A stretch of 64,000 nucleotides of DNA from Hetaerina americana (taxonomy: Eukaryota; Arthropoda; Insecta; Odonata; Calopterygidae), in NCBI GenBank assembly GCA_022747635.1, contig JAKTNV010000004.1:89782052-89846051 (forward strand), given 5' to 3'. Position 1 is the first letter of the stretch; each line of letters begins with the position of its first letter. The notes under the pieces are model-generated. The model searched no databases. It was not told where the DNA came from and worked only from the letters and a program-made list of their open reading frames with translations. A program made the translations under genes and the position numbers. Of the stretch, positions 1 through 9,687 are shown piece after piece.

Positions 1-653
1 AATTTAATTCCTTTAATAAGTAATAGCTTAAGAATTAGGTAATCATGATTCAACACGGGCATGCGTCGTGTTTTCAATGGCTTAGGATCTAATTGCATTT
101 GATCACTGTGTTCCCTGAATCTTGTCTTCAACGGAAACTCATCCGTTTAGGAAATTTCACTGTGCTCTGGTTTGCCTACGTGAAAATAATATACGAGTAT
201 AGTGCGGCTTGGATTGACAATGTTCATAATGGAATATAGATTCAATAACACATCGTATTCGTTTAATGTAGTGTCTAAGTGTAATGTGGCTTCTCTAAGG
301 TTACTTCGTAGGTTTAGTTATTTTTTTTAGACGCTGCCAAATAATGTAGGAGTGATAATTTTTATTTTGGCTTTTTAAGTTTTGATGAATTTAATAGGCA
401 AAGATGTGTTTATTTGTTACAAAGTCAGTCATACACATTTAATTGCATATGGGATAAACTAAGTAAATTGATTCATGTGAGTTTTTTAACGCCACAATCT
501 TGATAAACAATATATTTTTTTGATATTTTAGGTGCGGAATTTAGTGGGCCCGAGACAACAGCGGGCAAAATGCTCAAATCCAAGCAATAGCAAGTTATTT
601 GTTAAGATTGCGATTCGATGAAACTCGGGATACAAATTGAAGTATTTCGTATA

Positions 654-656
<3 letters not shown>
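1..656. other. Unannotated AT-rich stretch
   Basis: No open frame with a recognisable domain and no repeat signature is visible here. A pyrimidine-rich stretch ending in an AG near position 530 resembles a splice acceptor, but the sequence after it shows no convincing exon. Confidence 0.5.

Positions 657-713
<57 letters not shown>
657..713. repeat. (TA)n microsatellite
   Basis: An uninterrupted TA dinucleotide run that directly abuts the left end of the palindrome at 713. Short tyrosine-isoleucine frames across it are artefacts of the repeat. Confidence 0.95.
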
Positions 714-716
<3 letters not shown>

Positions 717-949
717 GGGCTGACACAATATAACACAAATAGAAAAGAATAGACACATTTAAAAGAACACTCACACGGTAAATTGTTCGAGCTTTCGGCC
801 CTCTCAGGGGCCTTCTTCGAGAGAGACTTCTTTCTCTTCTCTTGAAGAAGGCCCCTGAGAGGGCCGAAAGCTCGAACAATTTACCGTGTGAGTGTTCTTT
901 TAAATGTGTCTATTCTTTTCTATTTGTGTTATATTGTGTCAGCCCATTA
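713..949. repeat. Perfect 106-bp-arm palindrome
   Basis: The left arm (713-818) and right arm (844-949) are exact reverse complements over 106 bp, separated by a 25-nt purine/pyrimidine spacer (819-843). The outer ends read TAATGGGCTG and CAGCCCATTA. TA microsatellite abuts the left arm and lies about 35 bp outside the right arm. A transcript from either strand would fold into a long hairpin. The inner edge of each arm is a hammerhead-like core (GAAGAAGGCCCC, loop, GGGCCGAAAG), so the axis of symmetry sits in that motif. It could be a head-to-head duplication of one element or a fold-back formed during replication or repair. An assembly artefact is also possible for perfect palindromes. Confidence 0.93.
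842..902 (+). ncRNA. Hammerhead-ribozyme-like core
   Basis: The run TTGAAGA, then GGCCC, loop CTGAGA, GGGCC, then GAAA matches the layout of a hammerhead core: CUGANGA, stem II, GAAA. The first core base is T instead of C, so activity is doubtful. Stem II is a perfect 5-bp helix. The distal motif CGTGTGAGTGTTCTTTT, whose first base lies about 20 nt after GAAA, recurs at almost the same distance in a second hammerhead-like element at 59478-59560. Minimal hammerheads with a very short stem III are known from Penelope-like retroelements. The same core is mirrored on the minus strand in the other palindrome arm. Confidence 0.45.
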
Positions 950-983
950 TTGTGCCGCTCGTGTGAGTTTTTCCGTACAATCG

Positions 984-1030
<47 letters not shown>

Positions 1031-1135
1031 TATATATAAATATATATACACATACATACATATATATATATATAGTTTAAAAGAAATAATATGTATACAT
1101 ATATATATTTATATACATATATCAATAATAACTAT
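984..1135. repeat. Compound TA/CA microsatellite
   Basis: A TA run followed by CA-containing and interrupted TA segments, on the right side of the palindrome. The short frames over it are low-complexity artefacts. Confidence 0.9.
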
Positions 1136-2247
1136 AGCTAATTATGGTATTTAATTTACAATTATATTTGATTGCTTACATCAGTCCGTCATCTTGAACA
1201 ATCGATTTCCTTGAGAGACCACCTCGGGTGTTGTGTCGGTGGGAGCGCCGCCTATCCCCGCGACTGAGGGCCCTCAAGCCTGGCTTCTCCACACTAACGT
1301 TTCGTCAGTGCATATTATTTTTAATTCCTCCAATTTAGGCCTAGGCAGTCAGTCATCCTTTATGACACTTCTGCCTAAACATCGTCTTCTCACTGCCGGC
1401 CCTAACACTTAGTGCAAATTAATTTAATTCAGATAAGAATTTTATTTAGATTTCATCTGATAATATGCTTTGGGTATGACGAAGGGAATGACCGGACATC
1501 GCTAGACCTATGTGTAACTTACCGCGACCATTATTATCCGATATTTCTATGAAGATGTGCTTGCGCATCACTGCTCAGGCCTATCGAGAATCATGCACCG
1601 ACGCGTGCGTCGAGTACACTAGTCCAAGTTTTAAGGCCAAGTTTTCGGCGTTCGGCGTAATGATAGCACTCATTTCGACGGAGTGTGATTCATTCAGGGC
1701 TGGGACAGCGCAGGTGGAAGCAGTCCCTTCATCCGTCCCACTTGTGGTTACTTACTCTAATCTCTGGCATCCAGGACACTGGACCCCTTAAACTTAAGTT
1801 GATATTTGTCCAGAGTGGGGAATTACTCGAAACCTGGACCCGGGACCTTCCGGTGACGCCGAGCTTGGCTGCCATGCTGCCCCATATTTCACCCAATACC
1901 TCGATGCATGTTCCTAACTCATTTTCACATTTGGCGATAGCACATCCTAATTATTCTCTATACATCTGTGTGAGCGGCCCTTTTTTGCGTCGTCCTTTAG
2001 TCGGCGCGTTTAATTGTAGCATTCTAAGGGAAATTATGCGCTTGAAAATTTGCTGGGCGAAACTCTAAAATCGCCGTGGATTATTTCTTAGAATAACGTT
2101 GAAGAGTTCAGGACTACAGTGGTGCACACCATTTTGAATGATTTTCTTATGTCATTGCGAATTCGCTACTAGCCTCTCCTCTCATCGATAACGGGCATTT
2201 TTTAGACTATCGGGAGCTATGACAGATTTTTTTTATGGCGGCAGTGA
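1136..2247. other. Unannotated stretch
   Basis: No recognisable domain. Frames of 93 and 127 codons exist but match no family I know and have no supporting start context or neighbours. Around 1818-1870 a GC-rich patch faintly recalls a degraded tRNA-derived repeat, but I could not confirm promoter boxes. Confidence 0.4.
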
Positions 2248-2640
2248 AGAAAAAGCGTGACACGAGAACAAATATGCCTCGATATGGTGCCTAGCTGTTC
2301 TAAGCTGGGAATCACTCACGGAGCGAAGTTTAAATTGCAGATTTTGGAGCTCTTGCATAAATTGGAAGGAGATCTCTTTATCAGTTATGTTTAAAATGTA
2401 TTATGACCCCCATCTTACTACGATAGAAGAGATCATGCTAATAAAATTAGAAAGATTAAGTGTAGAACTAATAGATTTAAGATGCCATTTTTTCCACAGA
2501 CGATAGGGGATTATAATAACATTGTCTGACCGCGGAAGTATCATATTCGGGTAAAATTTAGTCTGCTGTGTATTCACCCCCTGCCACTTACCCTAGCGAT
2601 GGCTTGCAGGGTACTTAAATAAATACATAAAAAATAAAGG
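2248..2640 (+). pseudogene. LINE 3' end, copy A (ORF2 C-terminus)
   Basis: This segment is the same repeat as 5958-6333 on the other strand. It runs from the shared AAAAAGCGTGACACGA to a shared 3' end (GCAGGGTA followed by A/T-rich tail). Translated in broken frames it gives the C-terminal signature seen in CR1/Daphne-type non-LTR retrotransposons: a lysine/arginine-rich stretch followed by a motif close to FFPRTIxDWN (here FFPQTIGDYNN). Stops and frameshifts interrupt it, so it is an old 5'-truncated copy. Clade assignment is tentative. Confidence 0.6.
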
Positions 2641-2979
2641 GCAATTCTGGGTCGACTGGCTGGAAACTCGATCAAAATGATACTATATACAGGACATGAT
2701 ATACCTTTATCTACAGCTGCCGCCACCGCCACGCTTGAGGAAGTTCGCGGAAGGACATTGATGTTCTCTTTTCCTTTATTTTCTCGTTGAGCTGATTGAG
2801 ATCGTTGGCCTTGAATACCACAATTCAATATAACAATAAAACTCGGAAGAAATTGTGGCTATAAGAGGAATATATTTTAGGAAGCGTTACCTTCGTAAAT
2901 ATAATTTCAGTGGGTGGAATAGTTTTAGAAACCTTCCTCCGTCGGCTGTCATTTTTTTGTGAAAATCGTTGCCCTGACT

Positions 2980-4090
2980 CCAGATCAAGTAGTCGGCTGG
3001 ATGAAACAAATAGGGTGCGAATCAATAACATCCATCACGTACGCATCCTTCCAAACGAAATCATGAAAACGTGTATCTTTCGGCGTAGAGAAGCTGTTTC
3101 CCAGCTTTCCTCTTTCCATCTCCCTCGAAAACATAGGGGACTGACTTCGTAACAAACAGCTGACTCCATTATGGGCAGAACATACAATTTATTCAGAAAT
3201 ACTGTGAATAAACACAAAACACGGCAATTGATAATTCATTTTCGCGTTTCTTAGCCAGTATTTTTCTTCACTATTTAAAAAAATGAAAGCACTTTCGATT
3301 ACGTCCCCAAAACATGGCTCAAGTATGACGATGACATTTTCGCCATTTTCAACAGAAGTAAGTGCAACATCAAAAAATTTATCTATAAATTAACCCTTGA
3401 ACACTCGAAGTTAAACACAATCACTCACTTGCATTTGTAGACATACTAACCATAAAAAACGGCGAGACAGTCGAATGTCGCATTTATAGAGAAAAGCGCC
3501 CGCTGACAACTGCATAAAAACTGACGCGCACTATCACCACCCTTACTAGCAAACGTTGGCTGCTTTTAATAGTTTAGTAAATCGTATGCCCTACGTTACC
3601 CTCAACAAACTACGATATGGCAAAGAATAAAAACCCAAAACATACAGCCACAATAAAAGGATGCGAATCGAACCTAATGAAAATGATCACCAATTGGAAG
3701 AAAAAAACAACACTCACACGATTGAACAATCCTACTATTAATAAGAGTCCTTTCCGTCCATTTTGAACCCAAACTCAGTAAAGGTCTCCACAACATATTT
3801 ATACATTTGGACGTCAATATCATTTTCAGAAGCCGAAACTATCCTAAGAAACTTTCTGGGTAATCCTAAAGGCAAAGCGCCCAAATTGGAATAGTCTGGA
3901 AAGTGCGAGGTGAAGTGCAGCTCTTATCTCACGTCATACGTTGGGCAGATGACCAAACGTAATGCCGTTACCAGGTTCAAGAAACACCTCATTATAAATA
4001 CGGTTGTTTTGAGTAATTGGCCGTCGCAAAACACATTTACGAAACTTCCCACCCTTTTACACTCAAAAATGTATCCCTAATTCGGCACGC
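2980..4090 (+). pseudogene. Penelope-like retroelement relic (RT + GIY-YIG)
   Basis: Stitching reading frames across several stops and frameshifts recovers Penelope-like landmarks in the right order. They are KLFPSFPLS near 3091 (family: SLFPSIPV), then SRFLASIFLHYLKKMK near 3250 (family: SPFLANIFM), then the catalytic box WLKYDDDIFAIF near 3314 (family: WxRYVDDxFxIW, with V changed to D). After these come DILTIKNGE near 3440 with a following YRK-like stretch, and finally a GIY-YIG nuclease block at 3895-3990. In that block SGKCEVKCSS stands for the GIY half, followed by SYVGQ (the YIG half) and TRFKKHL. Reverse transcriptase followed by a C-terminal GIY-YIG endonuclease is diagnostic of Penelope-like elements. 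The copy is long dead. I did not locate a complete N-terminus. Confidence 0.75.
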
Positions 4091-4229
4091 CCAAAATTTC
4101 AGCCGCGATGCCACCGCTTGTGCATATGCATGCTTAGAAACAAAATTTTGAACAACTAACCGGGAATCGTCAACAGTCCCTGTATTTGACTTGATTCCCG
4201 AGTTTCAAAGTACACATATCCTGCAAATA

Positions 4230-4465
4230 CAATTTCCTCCAACTCTCCCCCAGTTCCCCTCCGCTTTCCTCGCCTATCCAACCCCCTCTCCCCGGTCCCA
4301 AGAAACTACCTCCCCCCTACCCAACCCTACCTCCCCCACCTCCTCTCATAAGAACACATTCACTTGACCATGAGCAGTACACTTGAATACATTTATCTTC
4401 CCCATTGTCAAGCTCGCTCTCCTGTGGATGGTCACCTAGTTGACCGAAATATCGGTTTCAAATTT
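4230..4465 (+). other. Penelope-like 3' region: pyrimidine tract and hammerhead-like core
   Basis: Just after the GIY-YIG relic lies a C/T-rich tract (about 4237-4345), then at 4422-4453 a hammerhead-like block: CTGTGGA in place of CUGANGA, a 5-bp stem GGTCA/TGACC, then GAAA. Penelope-like elements are known to carry hammerhead motifs in their flanking repeats, so the position fits. Two core bases are changed, so this copy is probably inactive. Similar pyrimidine-tract plus core modules are found at 23217-23400 and 23705-23830. Confidence 0.45.
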
Positions 4466-4859
4466 CTTCAATTAATTTTGACGCGGGATTTATTTCATCG
4501 TCCTTACGTCTTACGCCATGTGTATACTCCCGAGTGTGTTATTGTAATCTTGATTCGTGGCGAAGTCCATAACTCGGCCAAGTAAGGATTAGGAGGGTGA
4601 AATACTTCTCGCAACATCCCTTAGCAACCTTCAAATACGGGCGCTTAATTCGGCTCTCGACAAGAATGCCTCTTGCGGTGATCTCCTCACGCGTTCAACC
4701 AGCCACACATCCATGAGGGCTTTTTTAGATTAAAGTGTAGGTCAATTGGCGGGTCTCTAAAGTCTTCTTTGCCAAATTATGTAGCTTTGATTGAAGTTTG
4801 GTTCAGTGCTAGCAATAGTTCATTTAGCGCCAATCAGATAGCATCGGACGAAACATTTA
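4466..4859. other. Unannotated spacer between retroelement relics
   Basis: No domain or repeat signature recognised. It may hold the 5' part of the LINE relic that becomes legible from about 4860. Confidence 0.35.
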
Positions 4860-5690
4860 TAAGGGATTCAATATTAATAAGAAGATTCTCGTTAAAAATT
4901 TTTTAAACCGTAATGTCAAGGAAGAATTATCTGTATTGTTAGTAAATTGCCGAAGTTTGAAAAACAAAGTCACAGAATATCATCACCTTATTCAAAGCAC
5001 TGGCGCTGATATAATTATATAACGAAATCCTTTTCCATTTTCAGAAACGACTGAACAAATTGAATCGGGGGCGATGTCTTAATTGCAGTTAAAAATTTTT
5101 GAGTCAACAGGGCTGAGATAACTCCGGGAATAGATTTGGAAAGCGTTTGGTGCTCAATTAAAAGTCCTCAATCCAAAAGAATTTATTTATGAATACTTAA
5201 CAGACCGCCTGTCGGCAGAGATAATTGAATACTAGAATTAGATCAGAAAATCAAAGGTTTTTTGTCCCAGCACAACGTTATATAATCGGTGGAGATTACA
5301 ATGTACCATCTATTGACTGGAGAACACATAGTTTGAAAACGGGCGGTAAAGACATTTAAAGGCGGCAAAGATATCTGCGACTTGCTATTGAATTCTTTTA
5401 CATTGAACTCATTGAATCAACTCGTCTTTTCTCCAACTAATGGCGATAATATTCTTGATTTATTAGCAACGAATATTCCCGAATATGTCTTAACTATAGA
5501 AACTATAAAATGAATAAGTGACCACAGGGCAGTAAATGCTAAGTTTTCGCCTCATGGGGTCCGAAAGAAGAAGCCTAAAAGGTAAACTTACTTCTTTAAA
5601 GAAGGGGACTACAATGGCTGAAAGTGCGTGCTACAGAATCAATTTCCTAGTTTTAACAAAGAAAATCCTTTTGAAAGCTTTCCGAAATTA
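4860..5690 (+). pseudogene. LINE AP-like endonuclease relic
   Basis: Broken frames give the order of motifs of an exonuclease-endonuclease-phosphatase domain from a non-LTR retrotransposon. They are LLVNCRSLKNKV (from about 4940), IIGGDYNVPSIDW (5282), LLNSF and QLVFSPTNGDNILDLLATN (about 5385-5475), and ISDHRAV (about 5511). GGDYN and SDH are the usual catalytic landmarks. Several stops and frameshifts are present. The frame fades at about 5690, where minus-strand LINE sequence begins, so this is an inverted junction. Confidence 0.7.
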
Positions 5691-5915
5691 ATTCTTGGCA
5701 ATCGCCCTGGATACCTTATAATGATAAATGATCTCATTATTTTTGTCGCTAGATATATCATCCCTAATATTTTTCATCTTGGCGTGACATAGCCATTGAC
5801 GTCGTAATGCCTTTCTAACATCTGCTTTGTACCATCTAGGTTCCGTCTTATCTTTTATAAATTTACTGGAAATGAACTTGTTGACTGCTGAGCGCGTGAT
5901 CTCAAGTGTTGCCAC
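5688..5915 (-). pseudogene. LINE linker fragment (endonuclease-RT junction)
   Basis: A 75-codon open stretch on the minus strand reads as the basic region between the endonuclease and reverse transcriptase of a CR1/Jockey-type LINE. It has a tryptophan-containing WYKADVRKALRRQ and then a YHYKVSRAIAKN-like lysine/arginine-rich segment. It abuts in inverted orientation the plus-strand endonuclease relic ending near 5690. It may be the same family, with the continuation of the frame flipped by an inversion. Confidence 0.5.
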
Positions 5916-5957
5916 GTATCCTCAGTATTTCGGTGACTACTATCTGTCTTATTTTAA

Positions 5958-6333
5958 TTTATTTATTTTTATATACCCTGCAACACACCGCCAGGTTGTG
6001 TACCAGGGGGGGAACTTACCCCAGGGTAATTTTACCCGAACATGATCCTACCGGGGTTGAACAATGTTATAATTATCCCCTATCGTTCGTGTAAAAAATG
6101 ACATCTTAAATTTATCTGTTCTACCCTTAATCTCTCTAATTTTATTGGCATGATCTTTCCTACCGTAGTAAGATGGGGTAAAAATACATTTTCAACATCA
6201 CTGCTAAAGTGACCTCCTTCCAATTTATACTAGAGCTTCAATCTGTAATTTAACCCTCGCTCCGTGAGTGATTCTCAGCTTAGAGCGGCTAGGCATCATA
6301 TCAAGGCATATTTGTATTCGTGTCACGCTTTTT
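5958..6333 (-). pseudogene. LINE 3' end, copy B (ORF2 C-terminus)
   Basis: Reverse complement of the repeat at 2248-2640, aligned over nearly the whole length. The minus strand gives YYGRKDHANKIREI, then SFFTRTIGD, the C-terminal signature of CR1/Daphne-like LINEs, before a 3' region ending in CAGGGTATATAAAAATAAA. Upstream on the minus strand (to about 6413) the frame stays open. Together with copy A it forms a widely spaced inverted pair around the Penelope-like relic. Confidence 0.62.
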
Positions 6334-8320
6334 AGATCTTTGACGAGACTGTATTTGTTTTTTAGTCCATTCACCAAAATCCTACTATATTCGGTTAAAC
6401 GGACGCCAATCACTTTCTCAAGCTTCCCAAAATATTTTTGAAAATAATTCCTTTTAGTGTTTAAGATTAGTGCAAGTAACGGTTTGAAATCACTTAAAGA
6501 TGTAGTGAAATCTATTTATTCAAATATTAGTGCTACAATTAATTGTGCAAAATTCGCGATGGGTAGCTTCTTGCCACGTCAGTGTGCTTAGCACGACGCT
6601 TTGGCGTGGTCCTCGCATTTTAATTTCCTTGTACCTCCCGCCATAAATTTCGATCAAATTTCCGGTCGGGCACTTTTCGCTGTCGCGGAAAGAGTGGACA
6701 AGCATTCGGTGTACGGTTCTAATGAATAAATCAGCCACGCGGCCAGGCCTGGGAGGTGGGAAATGGGGGGGGGGGCTTGCACGTCCACGGACCGCCATTG
6801 ATCACCGTGTCCTCGGCCTTGCGAATTCATTCTTTCCTCTGCGCCTGTGACTACACCTGGCTGCCGAGGGCGTCTTCTGGATTGACAGCTCACGCGCTTG
6901 CTCCTTCGTCCCTCCCTTCATTGTCGCTAGTTCAACTATTGCCGCCGCCTCTTCCCGTGTTCAAGGGCCGAGCAAGTGCGCCCGTCGCGCACCTTTCATA
7001 TGCTGTTCATTCGCGAGTGCTTGATGGGACAAGTAAGATGAGAGGCGAGTTTGTGCTCGGTCTGCACAGGATCGTCCTACCCGCTGAACTGCTTGGCTAG
7101 ATGGCAACTGCCACCCAGATAAAAATCCGGTGGATGCCACCGAGCACCGTCAGCTGTAACGAAGGTCATTAAATTCAGTGAAGCTTCCTCATCATATCCA
7201 GTTTTTATCATTCCCATAAAATACTGCAACTTCTTGTCCTCGATTAACTCTAGTATTCACATTTGCTCACGCTGTGAAACGTTTCTGCCGCACCTGACGT
7301 TAAATTATAATCAATCCTTGGTGAAGCATTTTTAGTAATTCCACGGTTGAATGATTTAACTGTGAATGAGTACTGCGCATACCAAAATTTTCCCTATTAT
7401 TTGTTTTTTGTACTTGTTGTATACAGAAAGTAAACAGAATATAATGCTATTTAATGCAGCCGTAAGTGAAGCGGTTCGCGAATTCAGACGTGTCGCGTGT
7501 TTCGTAATTGCACGCATCAGTCGGCGATTGATTTCTTCGATGCGAGGATTGGGAGAGGAAACATACGTGCTTCTCTTACCCGGCATTTTATTATTTTGGT
7601 AGGCAACGTTTCCAGACTGTCGAAGTCGCGTCATGGCATCTTCTTTTGGGGTGATATGCGGTTGTTCGAATGAAGCGTAATGTTAAGCGTCGCTTATTGA
7701 CGTAAAATTAGCATTTTATTCTATACCTTGCGGTCAAATTCCTTCCTCGTGAATACTGAGTACAAGTTAAAGCTGTTTAAGCTATCAAAGGCAAGGTTCT
7801 CCGATATTCTATTGTAATATGTGCGTATTTAAATGAAAGCATTCAAATTTACCTGAATTATCGTGAATAATGGATTGTGACCCAACATCCACATATGTTG
7901 CGGCCTTGTGGCCGTCGGGAGGGAGAATTTTCTTTAGTTTCACTGATAATTCTCATTGCAGAAAATAAGTTCATTAAAAACATCATATCTTTCACTTCTT
8001 TCTTTCTTTTTTTTCAAATATTTGGCTGTGTCTGTTTTTTGCAAAGATCTGTCACTTTGATGGAAAACTAAATATAAATAAAATATTTAAGCATTTAATT
8101 ATAGTAATCAAGTAAAAAGATGAACCAAAAGAAGCAAAACTCACTTCAACAGTCACCTTCGTCAGGGCACGAGGTGTCCGTGAGTACCCTGATGGGAAAA
8201 CAGATGAGAAGATGAGTAAAAGCGAAGGTATTCCATTGTCGTTCGTTCACTAAGTATTTATTTCTAAATAAACGATCGTACTTAGTATATTTAGCATTTT
8301 ACGCGAATAATCGACTCACA
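6334..8320. other. Unannotated stretch
   Basis: Apart from the open LINE frame running to 6413, no recognisable gene is visible. Frames at 6520-7100 cross GC- and G-rich sequence (a run of ten G near 6764) and look accidental. A 92-codon minus-strand frame at 7356-7634 has varied composition but matches nothing I know. Confidence 0.4.
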
Positions 8321-8860
8321 TCATTTTTGCGAATAACCCTGACTCTTTTCTAACCACATACTTATTTTTCGACGCCAGATGCGTCGAGTAGGACGAGCGC
8401 GGGTCTCTGCTGTGCGTCTCCTAGTGTCGCCCTCTCCCTCCACCGCCCTCACTGCCCGTCGAGTGTGGCCACATCGAGGCGGTGCGCGATTGCATGGGCG
8501 CGTGCAAGTGGAAAGGGGGGGAGAACGAAACACGGGGGCGAAGGTGAAGCGTAGCATTTCTGGAGACTCCTACTGCCGAGAGTCGCCGGGAAAAATAGCT
8601 CGGCGTGTTTGGTGGGCGTGTCCCATCCCTCTCGCTTGTGATCTGGAGGCCAAGTGGATTTGTCACACTTCCCCTCTACCTTGCTTCCCTCCCCCCCCCC
8701 CCCCGGGTAAGTTCTGGGCGAGAACTTGGGGGTCGCGCCTCTGTACCTCCTCACGAAGTGCATTCATTTATCGCCTCCAACAGGAAGCCATGCGCACATC
8801 CCCCACGCGCGAACGTATACACGTTTCTCCCGAGATCCCGCACTAAAAGATGACCCTTTG
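8321..8860. other. GC/CpG-rich patch with C14 tract
   Basis: GC-rich, CpG-containing sequence holding several overlapping frames on both strands, the hallmark of stop-poor GC-rich DNA and not of a gene. It ends in a run of 14 C around 8691-8704. It could be a CpG-island-like regulatory patch, but no core promoter or transcript start can be assigned. Confidence 0.35.
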
Positions 8861-9645
8861 CCTCATCCTGTTTGTGGCAGCTAAACGTATTGCAGAAATC
8901 GCTGTGTGCCCACCATTTACTTTCTTACTGAACCATACGTTTCAACGAAGTAATAAATGATAGATGGACTTCCTGGAGACAATTATTCTCGCGGAAGGTT
9001 CTCTCGTATTCCTGATGAGGGCGCAAAAAAGCCCCGGTCTCCACTGACGCAATGCTCCACATGGCTGGGGTAGCCATACCAATTTTGAATATCCACAAGT
9101 CTTCTATTCCAACACTCTCTTCAATTAAGGCAGCTGAAACGTACGCGGCTCTGTGAGGTCTACGTCTCGTCACTGAACTTCTTGATGAATTGGGTTTACA
9201 AAGTGACATATGAAAATACATGTAGATTTAACTACCACTCTGTATTATCTCTCCAGAGGACGTGGAATTGTATTCCTAATCTATTCTGTGTTAATGCATA
9301 TGTATCTTAATTTTTTAACGAAAGAACTTCAGTCATATTCAGTAACCTGGCACTGGATCCCTTCCGATGACGACCCGGCCGGCGACCCTTCACGGGCCAT
9401 ACCCTAACCAATGTTGTGTGCACCGCGGCCATGTTGCCAAGGTCGGGAGTGTGAACAGTGAGGAGAGCTCGAAATGTGATCATCTTCAGATCCGGCTACT
9501 GCCATACTCTCACTTCCAAATTTTTCGACCTATTTTATGCAATTTTTGGATAGCCTCTTGTGGCTATTTCACTTCATCTTATGTTTCCTCAATCCTAAAC
9601 TCTAGTTTGCCATACGTTATTTCCTTCCTCACCTCTTCGTATCGT
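8861..9645. other. Unannotated stretch
   Basis: No family recognised. A 98-codon minus-strand frame (8925-9221) has no detectable motif and no upstream signals. Confidence 0.35.
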
Positions 9646-9687
9646 ATTCACTTATTCCTGCCCTCCAAGGAGCAGGAATAAGTGAAT
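9646..9687. repeat. Perfect short hairpin
   Basis: ATTCACTTATTCCTGC (9646-9661) is exactly complementary to GCAGGAATAAGTGAAT (9672-9687) with a 10-nt loop. Inside the loop TCC-AA-GGA can pair further. No poly-T run follows directly and no element boundary is seen. Confidence 0.9.

Noticed and set aside
528..1154. Several frames rich in Tyr-Ile or Ile-His repeats
   Set aside because: They are translations of TA and CA microsatellites and of the palindrome arms.
8379..8846. 155-codon frame in GC-rich sequence
   Set aside because: Overlapping frames are open on both strands, composition follows the GC bias, and no motif is present.
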